Notes under the pieces: generated by a model
Database searches by the model: none
The model's input: only the letters and a program-made list of their open reading frames with translations
Told to the model about the DNA's origin: nothing
Part shown: positions 27,677-35,507 of the stretch, piece by piece
Numbering within the stretch: position 1 is the stretch's first letter
How the letters are laid out: the number at the start of each line of letters is the position of its first letter
NCBI GenBank assembly: GCA_964492925.1
Contig: CAZBMF010000005.1
Span: 1 to 40,030, forward strand
Source of the DNA: VMCP01 sp964492925
GTDB lineage: Bacteria > Bacteroidota > Bacteroidia > NS11-12g > UBA955
Direction of reading: 5' to 3'
DNA: 40,030 nucleotides
Program-made: the position numbers and the translations under genes

Positions 27677-28780
27677 TTAATACGTGCTGTGAACCAACAT
27701 CATGTCGTTGATTCTCTTTTCAGCATGCTTAATTGCAGCTTGTTGGTTGTTCAAATTATGAGCATCTGCCATTTTGTAAATATCTAAAATGGTGTTGTAG
27801 ATATTTTCGGTTTGCGACATTGCTTGCTCTCTTACATAACCATTGTATTCGCTGTAAACATTGATCAAACCACCGGCATTGATTACAAAATCAGGCGCAT
27901 AAATGATACCTTTTTCTTTCAAAATATTACCGTGGATGTTTTCATCTTCCAATTGGTTATTTGCAGCACCAGCAATGATTTGGCATTTCAATTTTGGCAA
28001 TGTATTGTCGTTCAAAATTGCACCCAAAGCACATGGAGCAAAAATATCAACTTCTAAGCTCAACATATCATCTGCTGAAACAACGATTGCTCCGAAATGA
28101 TCTGCAGCATATTTCAACGCACCTTCATTGATATCTGCAACATAAAGTTTCACACCTTCTTTGTGCAAATATTCGCACAAATGCATTCCCACCTTACCGA
28201 TACCCATTACAGCAACACTTTTACCAGCGAGGCTATCGTTACCATAAGCTTGTTTTGCAGAAGATTTGATTCCCATGTAAACACCATAAGCCGTTACAGG
28301 AGAAGGATCTCCACCACCACCCATGGATTCAGGTAAACCAACAACGTGATCTGTTTCCATATTCACGTATTCCATATCGCGAGTTGTAGTTCCTACGTCT
28401 TCAGCGGTGATATATTTACCATTTAAATTCTCTACGAAACGACCAAATTTTCTCATTAGGGGTTCGCTTTTCATGGTTTTTGGATCACCAATAATTACGG
28501 CTTTTGCTCCACCTAAATTTAAACCAGCTACTGAAGCCTTGTATGTCATTCCACGTGACAATCTCAACGCATCTCTTACCGCATCTTTTTCATGAGCATA
28601 ATACCACATTCTCGTTCCACCCAATCCAGGGCCTAAAACTGTGTTGTGTATCGCAATAATGGCTTTTAAGCCAGTTGCGTGATCTTGACAAAATACGATT
28701 TGCTCGTGTTGTGTTGTCTCTAAACCTGCAAACAAGTCAAATGTAGTTACAGGGACATTTTGAGTTTGAATTTCTGCCAT
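27677..28780 (-). CDS. Leucine dehydrogenase (Glu/Leu/Phe/Val dehydrogenase family)
   Basis: The protein is 367 residues from the ATG at 28780. It reversibly deaminates branched-chain amino acids with NAD. The catalytic region has GLGGTRMWYY, Lys81 in MTYKASVAGLNLGGAKAVI and Lys93 in GGAKAV. The 12-residue spacing is that of the two active-site lysines of the family. The Rossmann domain has KSVAVMGIGKVGMHLCEYL and later PDFVINAGGLINVYSEY. A longer in-frame start at 28948 would overlap the metH-module gene by about 100 nt and adds no conserved sequence, so it is rejected. A -7 element lies 14 nt upstream of the chosen start. Confidence 0.93.
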   Translation of the reverse strand: MAEIQTQNVPVTTFDLFAGLETTQHEQIVFCQDHATGLKAIIAIHNTVLGPGLGGTRMWYYAHEKDAVRDALRLSRGMTYKASVAGLNLGGAKAVIIGDPKTMKSEPLMRKFGRFVENLNGKYITAEDVGTTTRDMEYVNMETDHVVGLPESMGGGGDPSPVTAYGVYMGIKSSAKQAYGNDSLAGKSVAVMGIGKVGMHLCEYLHKEGVKLYVADINEGALKYAADHFGAIVVSADDMLSLEVDIFAPCALGAILNDNTLPKLKCQIIAGAANNQLEDENIHGNILKEKGIIYAPDFVINAGGLINVYSEYNGYVREQAMSQTENIYNTILDIYKMADAHNLNNQQAAIKHAEKRINDMMLVHSTY

Positions 28781-28794
28781 TGATTTTCTGAATG

Positions 28795-28802
28795 CAAAGA
28801 TA
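28795..28802 (-). promoter_or_regulatory. -7 promoter element (TATCTTTG) of leucine dehydrogenase
   Basis: An exact TAnnTTTG match lies 14 nt before the ATG at 28780. No TTG sits at the usual distance. It supports the 28780 start over the longer one. Confidence 0.45.
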
Positions 28803-28833
28803 CGGAGTTTTTTTATAAAAAAATCATTTTTTG

Positions 28834-28852
28834 AAGTGTCAATGAGACACTT
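28834..28852 (-). terminator. Possible terminator of the metH-module transcript
   Basis: The inverted repeat AAGTGTC-aatga-GACACTT overlaps the metH-module stop codon. On the minus strand it is followed by an A-rich stretch and then a run of seven T. The stem is short, so confidence is moderate. Confidence 0.45.
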
Positions 28853-29849
28853 ACGCCAATACTGGTAAAGGCCTTGGAGAAAACTTCTTGCACTCCTGAG
28901 CAATTGCACGAATGTGGTCTGGTGTAGTGCCACAACATCCCCCCACAATATTCACCCAACCATTGGCACACCACTCCGCAATAATTTTGCTCATGCCTTT
29001 GGGAGTATCGTCATACTCACCAAATTCATTAGGCAAACCAGCATTTGGATAACAACTTACATAAATCCCAGCAACCTGAGATAACTGATTGATATACTCA
29101 CGCATCTGTTCTGCACCCAAAGCGCAATTGAAACCAACACTCAACAATTCACCATGCGCAACACTGTTCCAAAAAGCCTCGGGAGTTTGTCCGCTGAGGG
29201 TCCTTCCTGAATTATCAGTGATTGTACCGCTTACCATAACGGGAATATCAATACCCCTTTCCTCTTTGATGGTGTTCACAGCAAAAAGAGCCGCTTTGCA
29301 ATTCAAGGTATCGAAAACAGTTTCAATTAACAGAATATCGGCACCTGCATCAATTAAAGCAATAGCTTGCTCAGTATAGCATTTCACCAAATCATCGAAG
29401 TTCACTGCACGGTATCCCGGATTGTTCACATCGGGACTTAAGCTAGCGGTTTTATTGGTAGGCCCCATTGCTCCCGCAATAAAAATTGGTCTATTTTCTA
29501 CTTCAGATTGATATTCACTTATGGCTTGTTTAGCCAATTTAACAGAAGCCACGTTTAGTTCTTCCACCAAATTTTCCATGTGGTAATCCAACATTGAAAT
29601 TGAATTTGCATTGAAGGTATTCGTCTCTAAAATATCGGCACCTGCATTTAAAAATTCTTTGTGAATGGCTGTAATAATTTGTGGCTGTGTGAGCACAAGC
29701 AAATCATTGTTCCCTTTTAAGGGATGTTCATAATTTGCAAATCTTGCGCCGCGATAATCTTCCTCCGATAATTTATATTTTTGAATCATGGTACCCATGG
29801 CACCATCTATGATTGCAATTCTTTGATTCAGTAATTCGTTGATTTTCAT
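28851..29849 (-). CDS. metH: Homocysteine S-methyltransferase module of methionine synthase (MetH N-terminal unit)
   Basis: The protein is 332 residues and matches only the homocysteine-binding barrel of cobalamin-dependent MetH. It starts with RIAIIDGAMGTMIQ and has ETNTFNANSISMLDY and GPTNKTASLSPDVNNPGYR. The zinc ligands are Cys242 in GFNCALGAEQM and Cys305-Cys306 in GGCCGTTPDHI. These sit 5 residues earlier than the numbering I recall for E. coli MetH. The folate, cobalamin and activation modules are absent here and must be on another gene, a split arrangement common in Bacteroidota. Its ATG overlaps the TGA of the upstream gene (ATGA), so translation is coupled. Confidence 0.9.
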   Translation of the reverse strand: MKINELLNQRIAIIDGAMGTMIQKYKLSEEDYRGARFANYEHPLKGNNDLLVLTQPQIITAIHKEFLNAGADILETNTFNANSISMLDYHMENLVEELNVASVKLAKQAISEYQSEVENRPIFIAGAMGPTNKTASLSPDVNNPGYRAVNFDDLVKCYTEQAIALIDAGADILLIETVFDTLNCKAALFAVNTIKEERGIDIPVMVSGTITDNSGRTLSGQTPEAFWNSVAHGELLSVGFNCALGAEQMREYINQLSQVAGIYVSCYPNAGLPNEFGEYDDTPKGMSKIIAEWCANGWVNIVGGCCGTTPDHIRAIAQECKKFSPRPLPVLA

Positions 29850-30838
29850 TTTAATTTTTTTAAATATTCGAACGCACCTTTAAACAATGTATTTAGGTAA
29901 TTTGAAGAATTAAGGACCTTTTCATCCTTTATTTCGAAAGAGGCAGAGTCAAAACCCAAATATTGATCGCAATTTGCCTTGTTTTCGTAATAGTTTGTAC
30001 CCAAACAAAGGCTTTTAGCGTAAAAAATATTATCACCAAAGTAACTTAAACACGGATATTTTACCACTTCGGCAAGTTGCAATTTAGAAAGTTTTAATGC
30101 TTTAATATTGCTTGCTTCCAAAGTCCCAATTTTCTCATTTCCAAGATTGAAGCCCATTGCCAATTCAATTGGAGTTGAAAACTTAGAATCTACATGTTTA
30201 TGATACCAAATTACGTGTGAAGTTTCTTTATGATTGTATAAAGTCTGTATCACTTTCGACTGTATAAATTTTGATTCCTTACCAGAAAACACCTCGGAAA
30301 GTGCTTTTTCATTGAAGGATATATTTTCAGTTGAGTCAAATGGCTCCATGAATACCATTGCTTTGTATTTATAAGCGATATAAAGATTTTTATTCACTAT
30401 TTTCACATAGGTGTACTGATCCTTTTGGATTTTACCATGTACAATATTTTGTGATTTTAGGACATCCAAAAATGCACTAAGTTTATTTTCTGAGGTTACA
30501 GATAACCCCATGAATTTGGCATTTGGGGTTTCGAAAAGCACCACATCAGAAAACAAACCTATTCCAGGAGTACCCGCGTCTTCGCAGTTTTTAAAAACTG
30601 GAGCATTTGCAATTAATTGGTAAAAACTATCGTAATAGGCTGGTTTATTCCCTTTATAATCTTCTTTAAGTTTTTTAGTTTGAATTTGCACAAACCAAGT
30701 TGCGTTATTTGGAACAATAAGGGGCAAACGACTTTGGGAATTGAAATTAAAATATAAGTAAACACCTACGCCAATTGCTGAAATCGCCACTAAGGCAAAT
30801 AACCCTATTGCAATTCGCATAAATCCTCTATCTATCAT
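29846..30838 (-). CDS. Unknown membrane-anchored protein coupled to the metH module
   Basis: The protein is about 330 residues from the ATG at 30838, or 324 from the ATG at 30820 (MRIAIGLFALVAISAIGVGVYLYF). I do not recognise it. One N-terminal membrane anchor is followed by a mostly soluble domain beginning LPLIVPNNATWFVQIQTKKL. The domain has repeated beta-alpha patterns and resembles Bacteroidota extracytoplasmic proteins of unknown function. A -7 element TACCTTTG (30850-30843) lies only 4 nt from the ATG at 30838, so transcription may start at or after that codon. The start at 30820 is then also plausible. Its stop overlaps the metH-module start. Confidence 0.75.
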   Translation of the reverse strand: MIDRGFMRIAIGLFALVAISAIGVGVYLYFNFNSQSRLPLIVPNNATWFVQIQTKKLKEDYKGNKPAYYDSFYQLIANAPVFKNCEDAGTPGIGLFSDVVLFETPNAKFMGLSVTSENKLSAFLDVLKSQNIVHGKIQKDQYTYVKIVNKNLYIAYKYKAMVFMEPFDSTENISFNEKALSEVFSGKESKFIQSKVIQTLYNHKETSHVIWYHKHVDSKFSTPIELAMGFNLGNEKIGTLEASNIKALKLSKLQLAEVVKYPCLSYFGDNIFYAKSLCLGTNYYENKANCDQYLGFDSASFEIKDEKVLNSSNYLNTLFKGAFEYLKKLK

Positions 30839-30842
30839 AGTA

Positions 30843-30850
30843 CAAAGGTA
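30843..30850 (-). promoter_or_regulatory. -7 promoter element (TACCTTTG) upstream of the unknown gene
   Basis: An exact TAnnTTTG match ends 4 nt before the ATG at 30838 and 22 nt before the alternative ATG at 30820. No TTG partner is visible at 17-23 nt. Confidence 0.4.
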
Positions 30851-30916
30851 CAATTAAACCATTATAGTAATGGAATATGTGTAATTATTAATGCGTGACA
30901 ATGTCCTTTAAAATGA

Positions 30917-30943
30917 AAAAAGCCCACATAAAGTGGGCTTTTT
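30917..30943. terminator. Terminator after the CCKSK-repeat gene
   Basis: A perfect 11-bp inverted repeat AAAAAGCCCAC/GTGGGCTTTTT with a 5-nt loop lies 18 nt past the stop of the minus-strand Cys-rich gene, with T-rich flanks. Confidence 0.88.
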
Positions 30944-30961
30944 ATAAAATCAAATGATAAA

Positions 30962-31270
30962 TTATTTTGTTTTGTGATTGCTGCAATCGTGTTTCTTTTC
31001 AGATCCTTCATGTTTACCTTCACATTTAGAACCTTCAGATTTTGATTTGCAACAAGCTTTAGCTTCACCTGTTCCAGCAGCTTTTGATTTGCAGCAAGCT
31101 TTCGCTTCAGTAGTTGTACCTTCTGGTTTATGGCAATCTGCTTTGGCTTCACCAGCCGCTTTTGATTTGCAACAAGATTTGGTTTTTTCACCCGCTGGTT
31201 TATCAGTTTGTGCTGATGCAGCTAAAGAGAATCCAAATACCAACATTCCTAACAATACGATTTTTTTCAT
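30962..31270 (-). CDS. Small secreted Cys-Lys-rich protein with CCKSK repeats
   Basis: The protein is 102 residues from the ATG at 31270, with signal peptide KKIVLLGMLVFGFSLAASAQ. A longer in-frame start at 31306 would bury the signal. The mature part of about 80 residues is low-complexity and hydrophilic. It has three copies of CCKSK (in SCCKSKAAGEAK, ACCKSKAAGTGEAK and ACCKSKSEG), plus DCHKPEG, KCEGKHEG and HDCSNHK. That is about nine Cys and several His, spaced so that metal binding is plausible. No enzyme domain is seen. It has its own perfect promoter and terminator, so it is monocistronic and probably well expressed. Metal or redox binding is inference. Confidence 0.8.
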   Translation of the reverse strand: MKKIVLLGMLVFGFSLAASAQTDKPAGEKTKSCCKSKAAGEAKADCHKPEGTTTEAKACCKSKAAGTGEAKACCKSKSEGSKCEGKHEGSEKKHDCSNHKTK

Positions 31271-31295
31271 AACTAAACTATTTAAGTGTGTATTA

Positions 31296-31326
31296 CAAAT
31301 ATACAAAAAAATTGATCAAATTTCAA
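31296..31326 (-). promoter_or_regulatory. Promoter of the CCKSK-repeat gene
   Basis: On the minus strand TTG (31326-31324), exactly 20 nt, then TATATTTG (31303-31296). Both elements match the Bacteroidota consensus, with the same 20-nt spacing as the tRNA-His promoter. The leader to the ATG at 31270 is about 20 nt. Confidence 0.7.
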
Positions 31327-31395
31327 CCGTTTCATATGGTAGAAAGTTTTATAGACATTAATCTACAAAATAAGACAATTAGCCGACAAATCTGC

Positions 31396-32001
31396 TTATT
31401 CTATCACCAAAGAATTTGCAGCCTTCAAATTTTCAGCTGTTTTTTTGGCATTTGCATCAGCAGCTTCAAACGATTTCTTAGCCTCTGATTGTTTTTTCAA
31501 CGCATTTTCTAAATTGCTTTTTTCTAATCCCAACTCTTTGGCAACAGCCGCTTTAACTTTCCCTTTGGCTTTTGCTTCTTTGGCTTTTAAATTTTTCACA
31601 ACATCTTGTTTGGTTTTTAACCCTTTATCCGCATTTTGAAACGCTGTGTTTGCCGCATTGTATTTTTCCTGATATATTTTGTTTGCTTTATCGGCTACTT
31701 CCACCACCGCTTTTTTCTTTGCAGACAATTCTAATGCCGCTTTTTCCTTTTCCAACTTTGCAGCCGCAATTGCTTTTGATTTTTCAGTGGCACCATTGAT
31801 TGACAAAGATGAAATATCAACCGCTGAATTTTTCACAGCCTCATATTTTTCTTTCTTCCCATCATAATTGGATTTGGCAGCATTGTATTGAGACATCATA
31901 CTGTCGTATTGTTTAAACAAACCCAAAGAATCTGAAGTTTGTGCACCAACAAAAGTCACAAAACACATCACCAAACTGAATAAAATTATTTTCTTCATCA
32001 T
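31396..32001 (-). CDS. Secreted Ala/Lys-rich coiled-coil protein
   Basis: The protein is about 201 residues from the ATG at 32001 (or 31998), with signal peptide MMKKIILFSLVMCFVTFVGAQ. Almost the whole mature protein is a predicted long coiled coil: KSNYDGKKEKYEAVKN, then alternating Ala/Lys/Glu heptads to ANAKKTAENLKAANSLVIE. It has no cysteine beyond the signal and no catalytic motif, so a structural periplasmic or cell-envelope role is likely but unproven. Longer in-frame extensions lack a signal and are not used. A TATTTTTG -7 element is 7 nt upstream. Confidence 0.75.
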   Translation of the reverse strand: MMKKIILFSLVMCFVTFVGAQTSDSLGLFKQYDSMMSQYNAAKSNYDGKKEKYEAVKNSAVDISSLSINGATEKSKAIAAAKLEKEKAALELSAKKKAVVEVADKANKIYQEKYNAANTAFQNADKGLKTKQDVVKNLKAKEAKAKGKVKAAVAKELGLEKSNLENALKKQSEAKKSFEAADANAKKTAENLKAANSLVIE

Positions 32002-32008
32002 AATTCCA

Positions 32009-32016
32009 CAAAAATA
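32009..32016 (-). promoter_or_regulatory. -7 promoter element (TATTTTTG) of the coiled-coil gene
   Basis: An exact TAnnTTTG match lies 7 nt before the ATG at 32001. The triplet 20 nt further upstream is TTA rather than TTG. Confidence 0.4.
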
Positions 32017-32120
32017 GTGCAAAAAGCTATTTGAATTAAAAATTGTGATCAATGTGTATGCGTTAGACTATTTCAAAATTAAAAATCTCGGTGATACCGT
32101 TGTCATACAATCAAAACAAC

Positions 32121-32152
32121 AAAAATGCCCTTGAAATTGATTCAAGGGCATT
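32121..32152 (-). terminator. Terminator of the gdh-psd transcript
   Basis: The hairpin AATGCCCTTGAA-attga-TTCAAGGGCATT is followed on the minus strand by TTTTTGTTGTTTT. It lies about 52 nt past the psd stop. The core is shared with the hairpins at 4423 and 17655. Confidence 0.75.
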
Positions 32153-32203
32153 GTCAAAACCGATTTATCGGTTAATATTTTCAATAGGTTATGGCGAAAT
32201 GAA

Positions 32204-32854
32204 TTACCACTTGGCAATTATGGTTTCACCACCCACAGTTTTTTGATTCATTTCTACACAGATTTCTGCGTCTAATGGAAGGTATAAGTCAATTCTTGAA
32301 CCAAACTTAATAAAACCATATTCGTCTCCCATTTTGGCCGCTGCACCTTCTTTTGCGTAGCAAACAATACGTTTTGCCAAAGCACCTGCAATTTGTCTGA
32401 ACAAAATTGAACCTTTAGAAGATTCCACAACCACTGTTGTGCGTTCATTCTCTGTGCTACTTTTCGGGTGCCATGCAACCAAGTATTTTCCAGGGTGGTA
32501 TTTTTGATAAGATACTTTACCTGAAATTGGATAACGGTTAACATGTACGTTAATCGGCGACATAAAAATGCTAATTTGACGACGTTTTTCGTTGTAAAAT
32601 TCAGTTTCAACCACTTCTTCAATCACAACAACTTTTCCATCCGCTGGCGCAATGATTAGATTGTCGCCGGTTGGGATATTGCGATTGGGGTGGCGGAAAA
32701 ACTGAACAATAGCAATGTACAAAAGCAATGAAATTGCAAGTACAATGCTTGTCAACAAGCTTTCGCCCATAAACATTTGCAAAGGCACATTGATAGCGCC
32801 CAACACCAAGGTGGTGATTAGAATAATGGTAAATCCTTCTCTGTGTAGTCTCAT
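32204..32854 (-). CDS. psd: Phosphatidylserine decarboxylase family protein (short form)
   Basis: The protein is 216 residues. It makes phosphatidylethanolamine from phosphatidylserine at the inner membrane. Two N-terminal membrane helices (TIILITTLVLGAINVPLQMF, TSIVLAISLLLYIAIVQFF) precede the family motifs FRHPNRNIP, APADGKVVVIEE and ISIFMSPINVHVNRYPISG. The self-cleavage Gly-Ser that yields the pyruvoyl cofactor is at 185-186 in IKFGSRIDLYLP, typical of the short bacterial/archaeal type. It starts 6 nt after the glutamate dehydrogenase stop, so the two are co-transcribed despite unrelated roles. Confidence 0.95.
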   Translation of the reverse strand: MRLHREGFTIILITTLVLGAINVPLQMFMGESLLTSIVLAISLLLYIAIVQFFRHPNRNIPTGDNLIIAPADGKVVVIEEVVETEFYNEKRRQISIFMSPINVHVNRYPISGKVSYQKYHPGKYLVAWHPKSSTENERTTVVVESSKGSILFRQIAGALAKRIVCYAKEGAAAKMGDEYGFIKFGSRIDLYLPLDAEICVEMNQKTVGGETIIAKW

Positions 32855-32860
32855 ATTTTT

Positions 32861-34135
32861 TTAGAACGAACCACGTAACTTCAATGTGCTAGACACTTTT
32901 TCAAGAGCCACCACATAAGCCGCAATTCTCATGTTTATTTTATATTTATCAGCGCATGCAAAAACATTGTCGAATGATTGTTTCATCACACGATCAGCTC
33001 TTCTATTTACACGCTCTTCTGTCCAATAGTAACCCAAACGGTTTTGTACCCATTCAAAATAAGAAACGGTAACACCACCGGCATTCGCCAAAATATCTGG
33101 CACCACCAAAATTCCTTTTTCTTGCAATATAGCATCAGCTGCTGCAGTAGTTGGGCCATTTGCACCTTCTACTATCAACTTCGCTTTAATGTTATGGGCA
33201 TTTTCAGGGGTAATTTGATCTTCCATTGCAGCAGGAACCAATACATCACATTCCAATTCCAATAATTCCGCATTAGATACTTTTTTACCCATATTACATC
33301 CTTCCAAATTTCTTGTAGGACTATTTTGAACATATGCAATGGCAGCCGCAATATCTATACCTTCTGGGTTGTAATAGCCACCGGTAACATCGCTAATACC
33401 AATAATTTTAACACCCATTTGAGAAATCAATTTCGCAGAGATACTTCCTACGTTACCAAATCCTTGAACCACACAAGTTACTTCTGTTGGTTTTAATCCC
33501 AATTTAGCCAATGCACTGCGTGTGCTTACCATTACACCTCTACCCGTAGCTTCAACGCGGCCTAAGCTACCACCTAAAATCAACGGTTTACCCGTTACTA
33601 CGCCCCAAGCATTGTGTCCTTTGATTTTGCTGTATTCATCAACAATCCAAGCCATTTCTTGTTGGCCAGTTCCCATATCAGGAGCAGGAATATCATTTTC
33701 AGGACCAAATACATTTTTCATAGCCAATGTATAAGCTCTTGTTAAACGCTCCAATTCGCCTTTACTCATAGAACGTGGATCGCATTTGATACCACCTTTT
33801 GCTCCACCGTAAGGAATATTTACAACTGCGCATTTCCATGTCATCCATGCTGCCAATGCTTTTACCTCATCAAGGTTTACATCCATGCTGTAACGGATAC
33901 CACCTTTAGATGGACCCAAGTGAACACTATGAACAACACGGTAGCCTTCGAATACTTTAATTGTTCCATCGTCCATTGTAACCGGCATGTTTGCCATTAC
34001 CACTTTATCTGGAACGCGTAAAACGTTCGCGAACTGTTCATCTAAACCTAAAATCTCCACGGCCGCATCGAAGCGACGATTCATGCTTTCTAGCGGATTG
34101 TATCTTGGTGATCCGCCATTCATTGGTGCTGACAT
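32861..34135 (-). CDS. gdhA: Glutamate dehydrogenase
   Basis: The protein is 424 residues and links 2-oxoglutarate and ammonium to glutamate. Active-site residues are Lys77 (GPSKGGIRYS), Lys101 (MTWKCAVVNIPYGGAKGG), Lys113 (GGAKGG) and Asp153 (PAPDMGTG). The spacing 77-101-113-153 matches the known clostridial enzyme positions shifted by 12. The Rossmann domain has TCVVQGFGNVGSISAKLI, and the C-terminal part has LVEGANGPTTAAADAIL and PDILANAGGVTVSYFEW. Coenzyme preference cannot be set by eye. Upstream, TAATTTTG (34174-34167) is a -7-like element without a TTG partner. It leads psd. Confidence 0.94.
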   Translation of the reverse strand: MSAPMNGGSPRYNPLESMNRRFDAAVEILGLDEQFANVLRVPDKVVMANMPVTMDDGTIKVFEGYRVVHSVHLGPSKGGIRYSMDVNLDEVKALAAWMTWKCAVVNIPYGGAKGGIKCDPRSMSKGELERLTRAYTLAMKNVFGPENDIPAPDMGTGQQEMAWIVDEYSKIKGHNAWGVVTGKPLILGGSLGRVEATGRGVMVSTRSALAKLGLKPTEVTCVVQGFGNVGSISAKLISQMGVKIIGISDVTGGYYNPEGIDIAAAIAYVQNSPTRNLEGCNMGKKVSNAELLELECDVLVPAAMEDQITPENAHNIKAKLIVEGANGPTTAAADAILQEKGILVVPDILANAGGVTVSYFEWVQNRLGYYWTEERVNRRADRVMKQSFDNVFACADKYKINMRIAAYVVALEKVSSTLKLRGSF

Positions 34136-34235
34136 AGTATGTACAAAATCTTTAGTGATTTAAATGCAAAATTAGAAGATTGTATCGGGCTAAAAAATAT
34201 TTTTTACATCCAATTCAAAATAATGGACACTTTTT

Positions 34236-35507
34236 TTACCTGTTTTTTATTTTAATTGAAAACAATCTCTTGATTAACAATATGTTAAACTTCAAATTAA
34301 AATCGTTCTTAACTAGCTTATCAACCGCATATAAATGCAAAATAAGCAAAACCAAGTACCCAAAATTCATTCCAATAGCCACAATTTGAATATTCACACC
34401 AAATTTCATCCCCCCAAAAAACACCAATATCATCACAATAAATGCAGTCAAATGATGTACAAATATTCGTTTGAATCGATTCATTGCATGCAAATAATTG
34501 CCAATACTCGATGATATCCCCATAAATAAAATGCCTGGAAATAACCACATGGTTACAAACTTTAAATCCTCAAAATTTGGACCGAATATCCCTACAAATA
34601 TGCCATTCGGAATAACCCAAACACCAAGGCATAAAATGAATGTTCCCAACAAAGAAAAATCAACATAACGCCGTATTAACCTCCGATGGTATTGTTCATT
34701 GGAATTTCGAATCACACGAGCATGAATGATGGTGCCAAAACTTCCCGAAAATATCCAAATGGTGTCTGCAATTAACAGGGCATTTGCGAAAATACCAGCC
34801 AAGCTGTCTCCCAAAAAATGAGCCACAAACCACAAAGGAAACTTGTTAAGAAAAAACAACACAAAATGCCCAAACTGCGCCCAAAGTCCCTCAAAAAAAA
34901 TACCCTTGGGTGCACGCAGCACAGGAAATGAATGTTCCCAAATTTTCCAAGTTTTTGCAAATGAAAAAATTAACACAACCCCAGTAACCACGGCCAATAC
35001 TGTTAACATGACCTCAACCCTATTTTCGGTATTTAACACCTTGGGTAATAAAATGATTACAGCAATTAACGATAATAATTTCAGTGCTTCCAATACAATT
35101 TGAAGCTTGTTTCTGCGACCAATCCAACCTTGACTTTGATAAATATTAAATTGAATGTTCAACCAAGCCAGGGCCAATCCCTGAAACAATAAAGGCCACA
35201 AAATAGCGCGTGAAATTTGGAAAAAGTAAAACAATATACACCCAGAAATTCCTATCACAACCAATGGAAAAAGTAACATCCACGGTAAAATTTGGCTCGG
35301 TTTATACTTCACCAACCAATTGGCCATAGCACTGCCCGCCAACAGTTCACCTGTCATGATAATCACTTGCAAATAAAGGAGATAGACACTCATTTGTCCC
35401 CTACCATCAGAACCCAAATAGCGAGAATAAGTAACCACCACACCTATAGAGACCAAGGCTTTTAAAATTTGCCAACCATAGGTTTTTAAGGGACTATTAC
35501 CGCTCAT
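34236..35507 (-). CDS. Polysaccharide flippase (Wzx / MATE-like, oligosaccharide transporter)
   Basis: The protein is 423 residues with about 12 membrane helices and short basic loops. The N-terminus TYGWQILKALVSIGVVVTYSRYLGSDGRGQMS is the standard start of the polysaccharide biosynthesis (PST/Wzx) family: a helix followed by R-x-L-G-x-x-x-x-G. It should flip lipid-linked glycans to the periplasm. The start overlaps the asnB stop by 11 nt (35497-35507), so it is coupled to the glycosyltransferase-asnB unit. The C-terminus is basic (FNILLIKRLFSIKIKNR). Confidence 0.85.
   Translation of the reverse strand: MSGNSPLKTYGWQILKALVSIGVVVTYSRYLGSDGRGQMSVYLLYLQVIIMTGELLAGSAMANWLVKYKPSQILPWMLLFPLVVIGISGCILFYFFQISRAILWPLLFQGLALAWLNIQFNIYQSQGWIGRRNKLQIVLEALKLLSLIAVIILLPKVLNTENRVEVMLTVLAVVTGVVLIFSFAKTWKIWEHSFPVLRAPKGIFFEGLWAQFGHFVLFFLNKFPLWFVAHFLGDSLAGIFANALLIADTIWIFSGSFGTIIHARVIRNSNEQYHRRLIRRYVDFSLLGTFILCLGVWVIPNGIFVGIFGPNFEDLKFVTMWLFPGILFMGISSSIGNYLHAMNRFKRIFVHHLTAFIVMILVFFGGMKFGVNIQIVAIGMNFGYLVLLILHLYAVDKLVKNDFNLKFNILLIKRLFSIKIKNR

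Noticed and set aside
28780..28948. N-terminal extension of leucine dehydrogenase
   Set aside because: It overlaps the metH-module gene, lacks conserved residues, and lies upstream of the -7 element. The ATG at 28780 gives the normal family length.
30862..31361. Other-frame ORFs over the CCKSK gene (109 codons on -, 127 codons on +)
   Set aside because: They are low-complexity products of repeats read in the wrong frame. The chosen frame has a signal peptide, promoter and terminator in register.
34191..34206. AAAAAATATTTTTT palindrome after the flippase gene
   Set aside because: Pure A/T with no GC stem, so it is not a credible terminator or operator.
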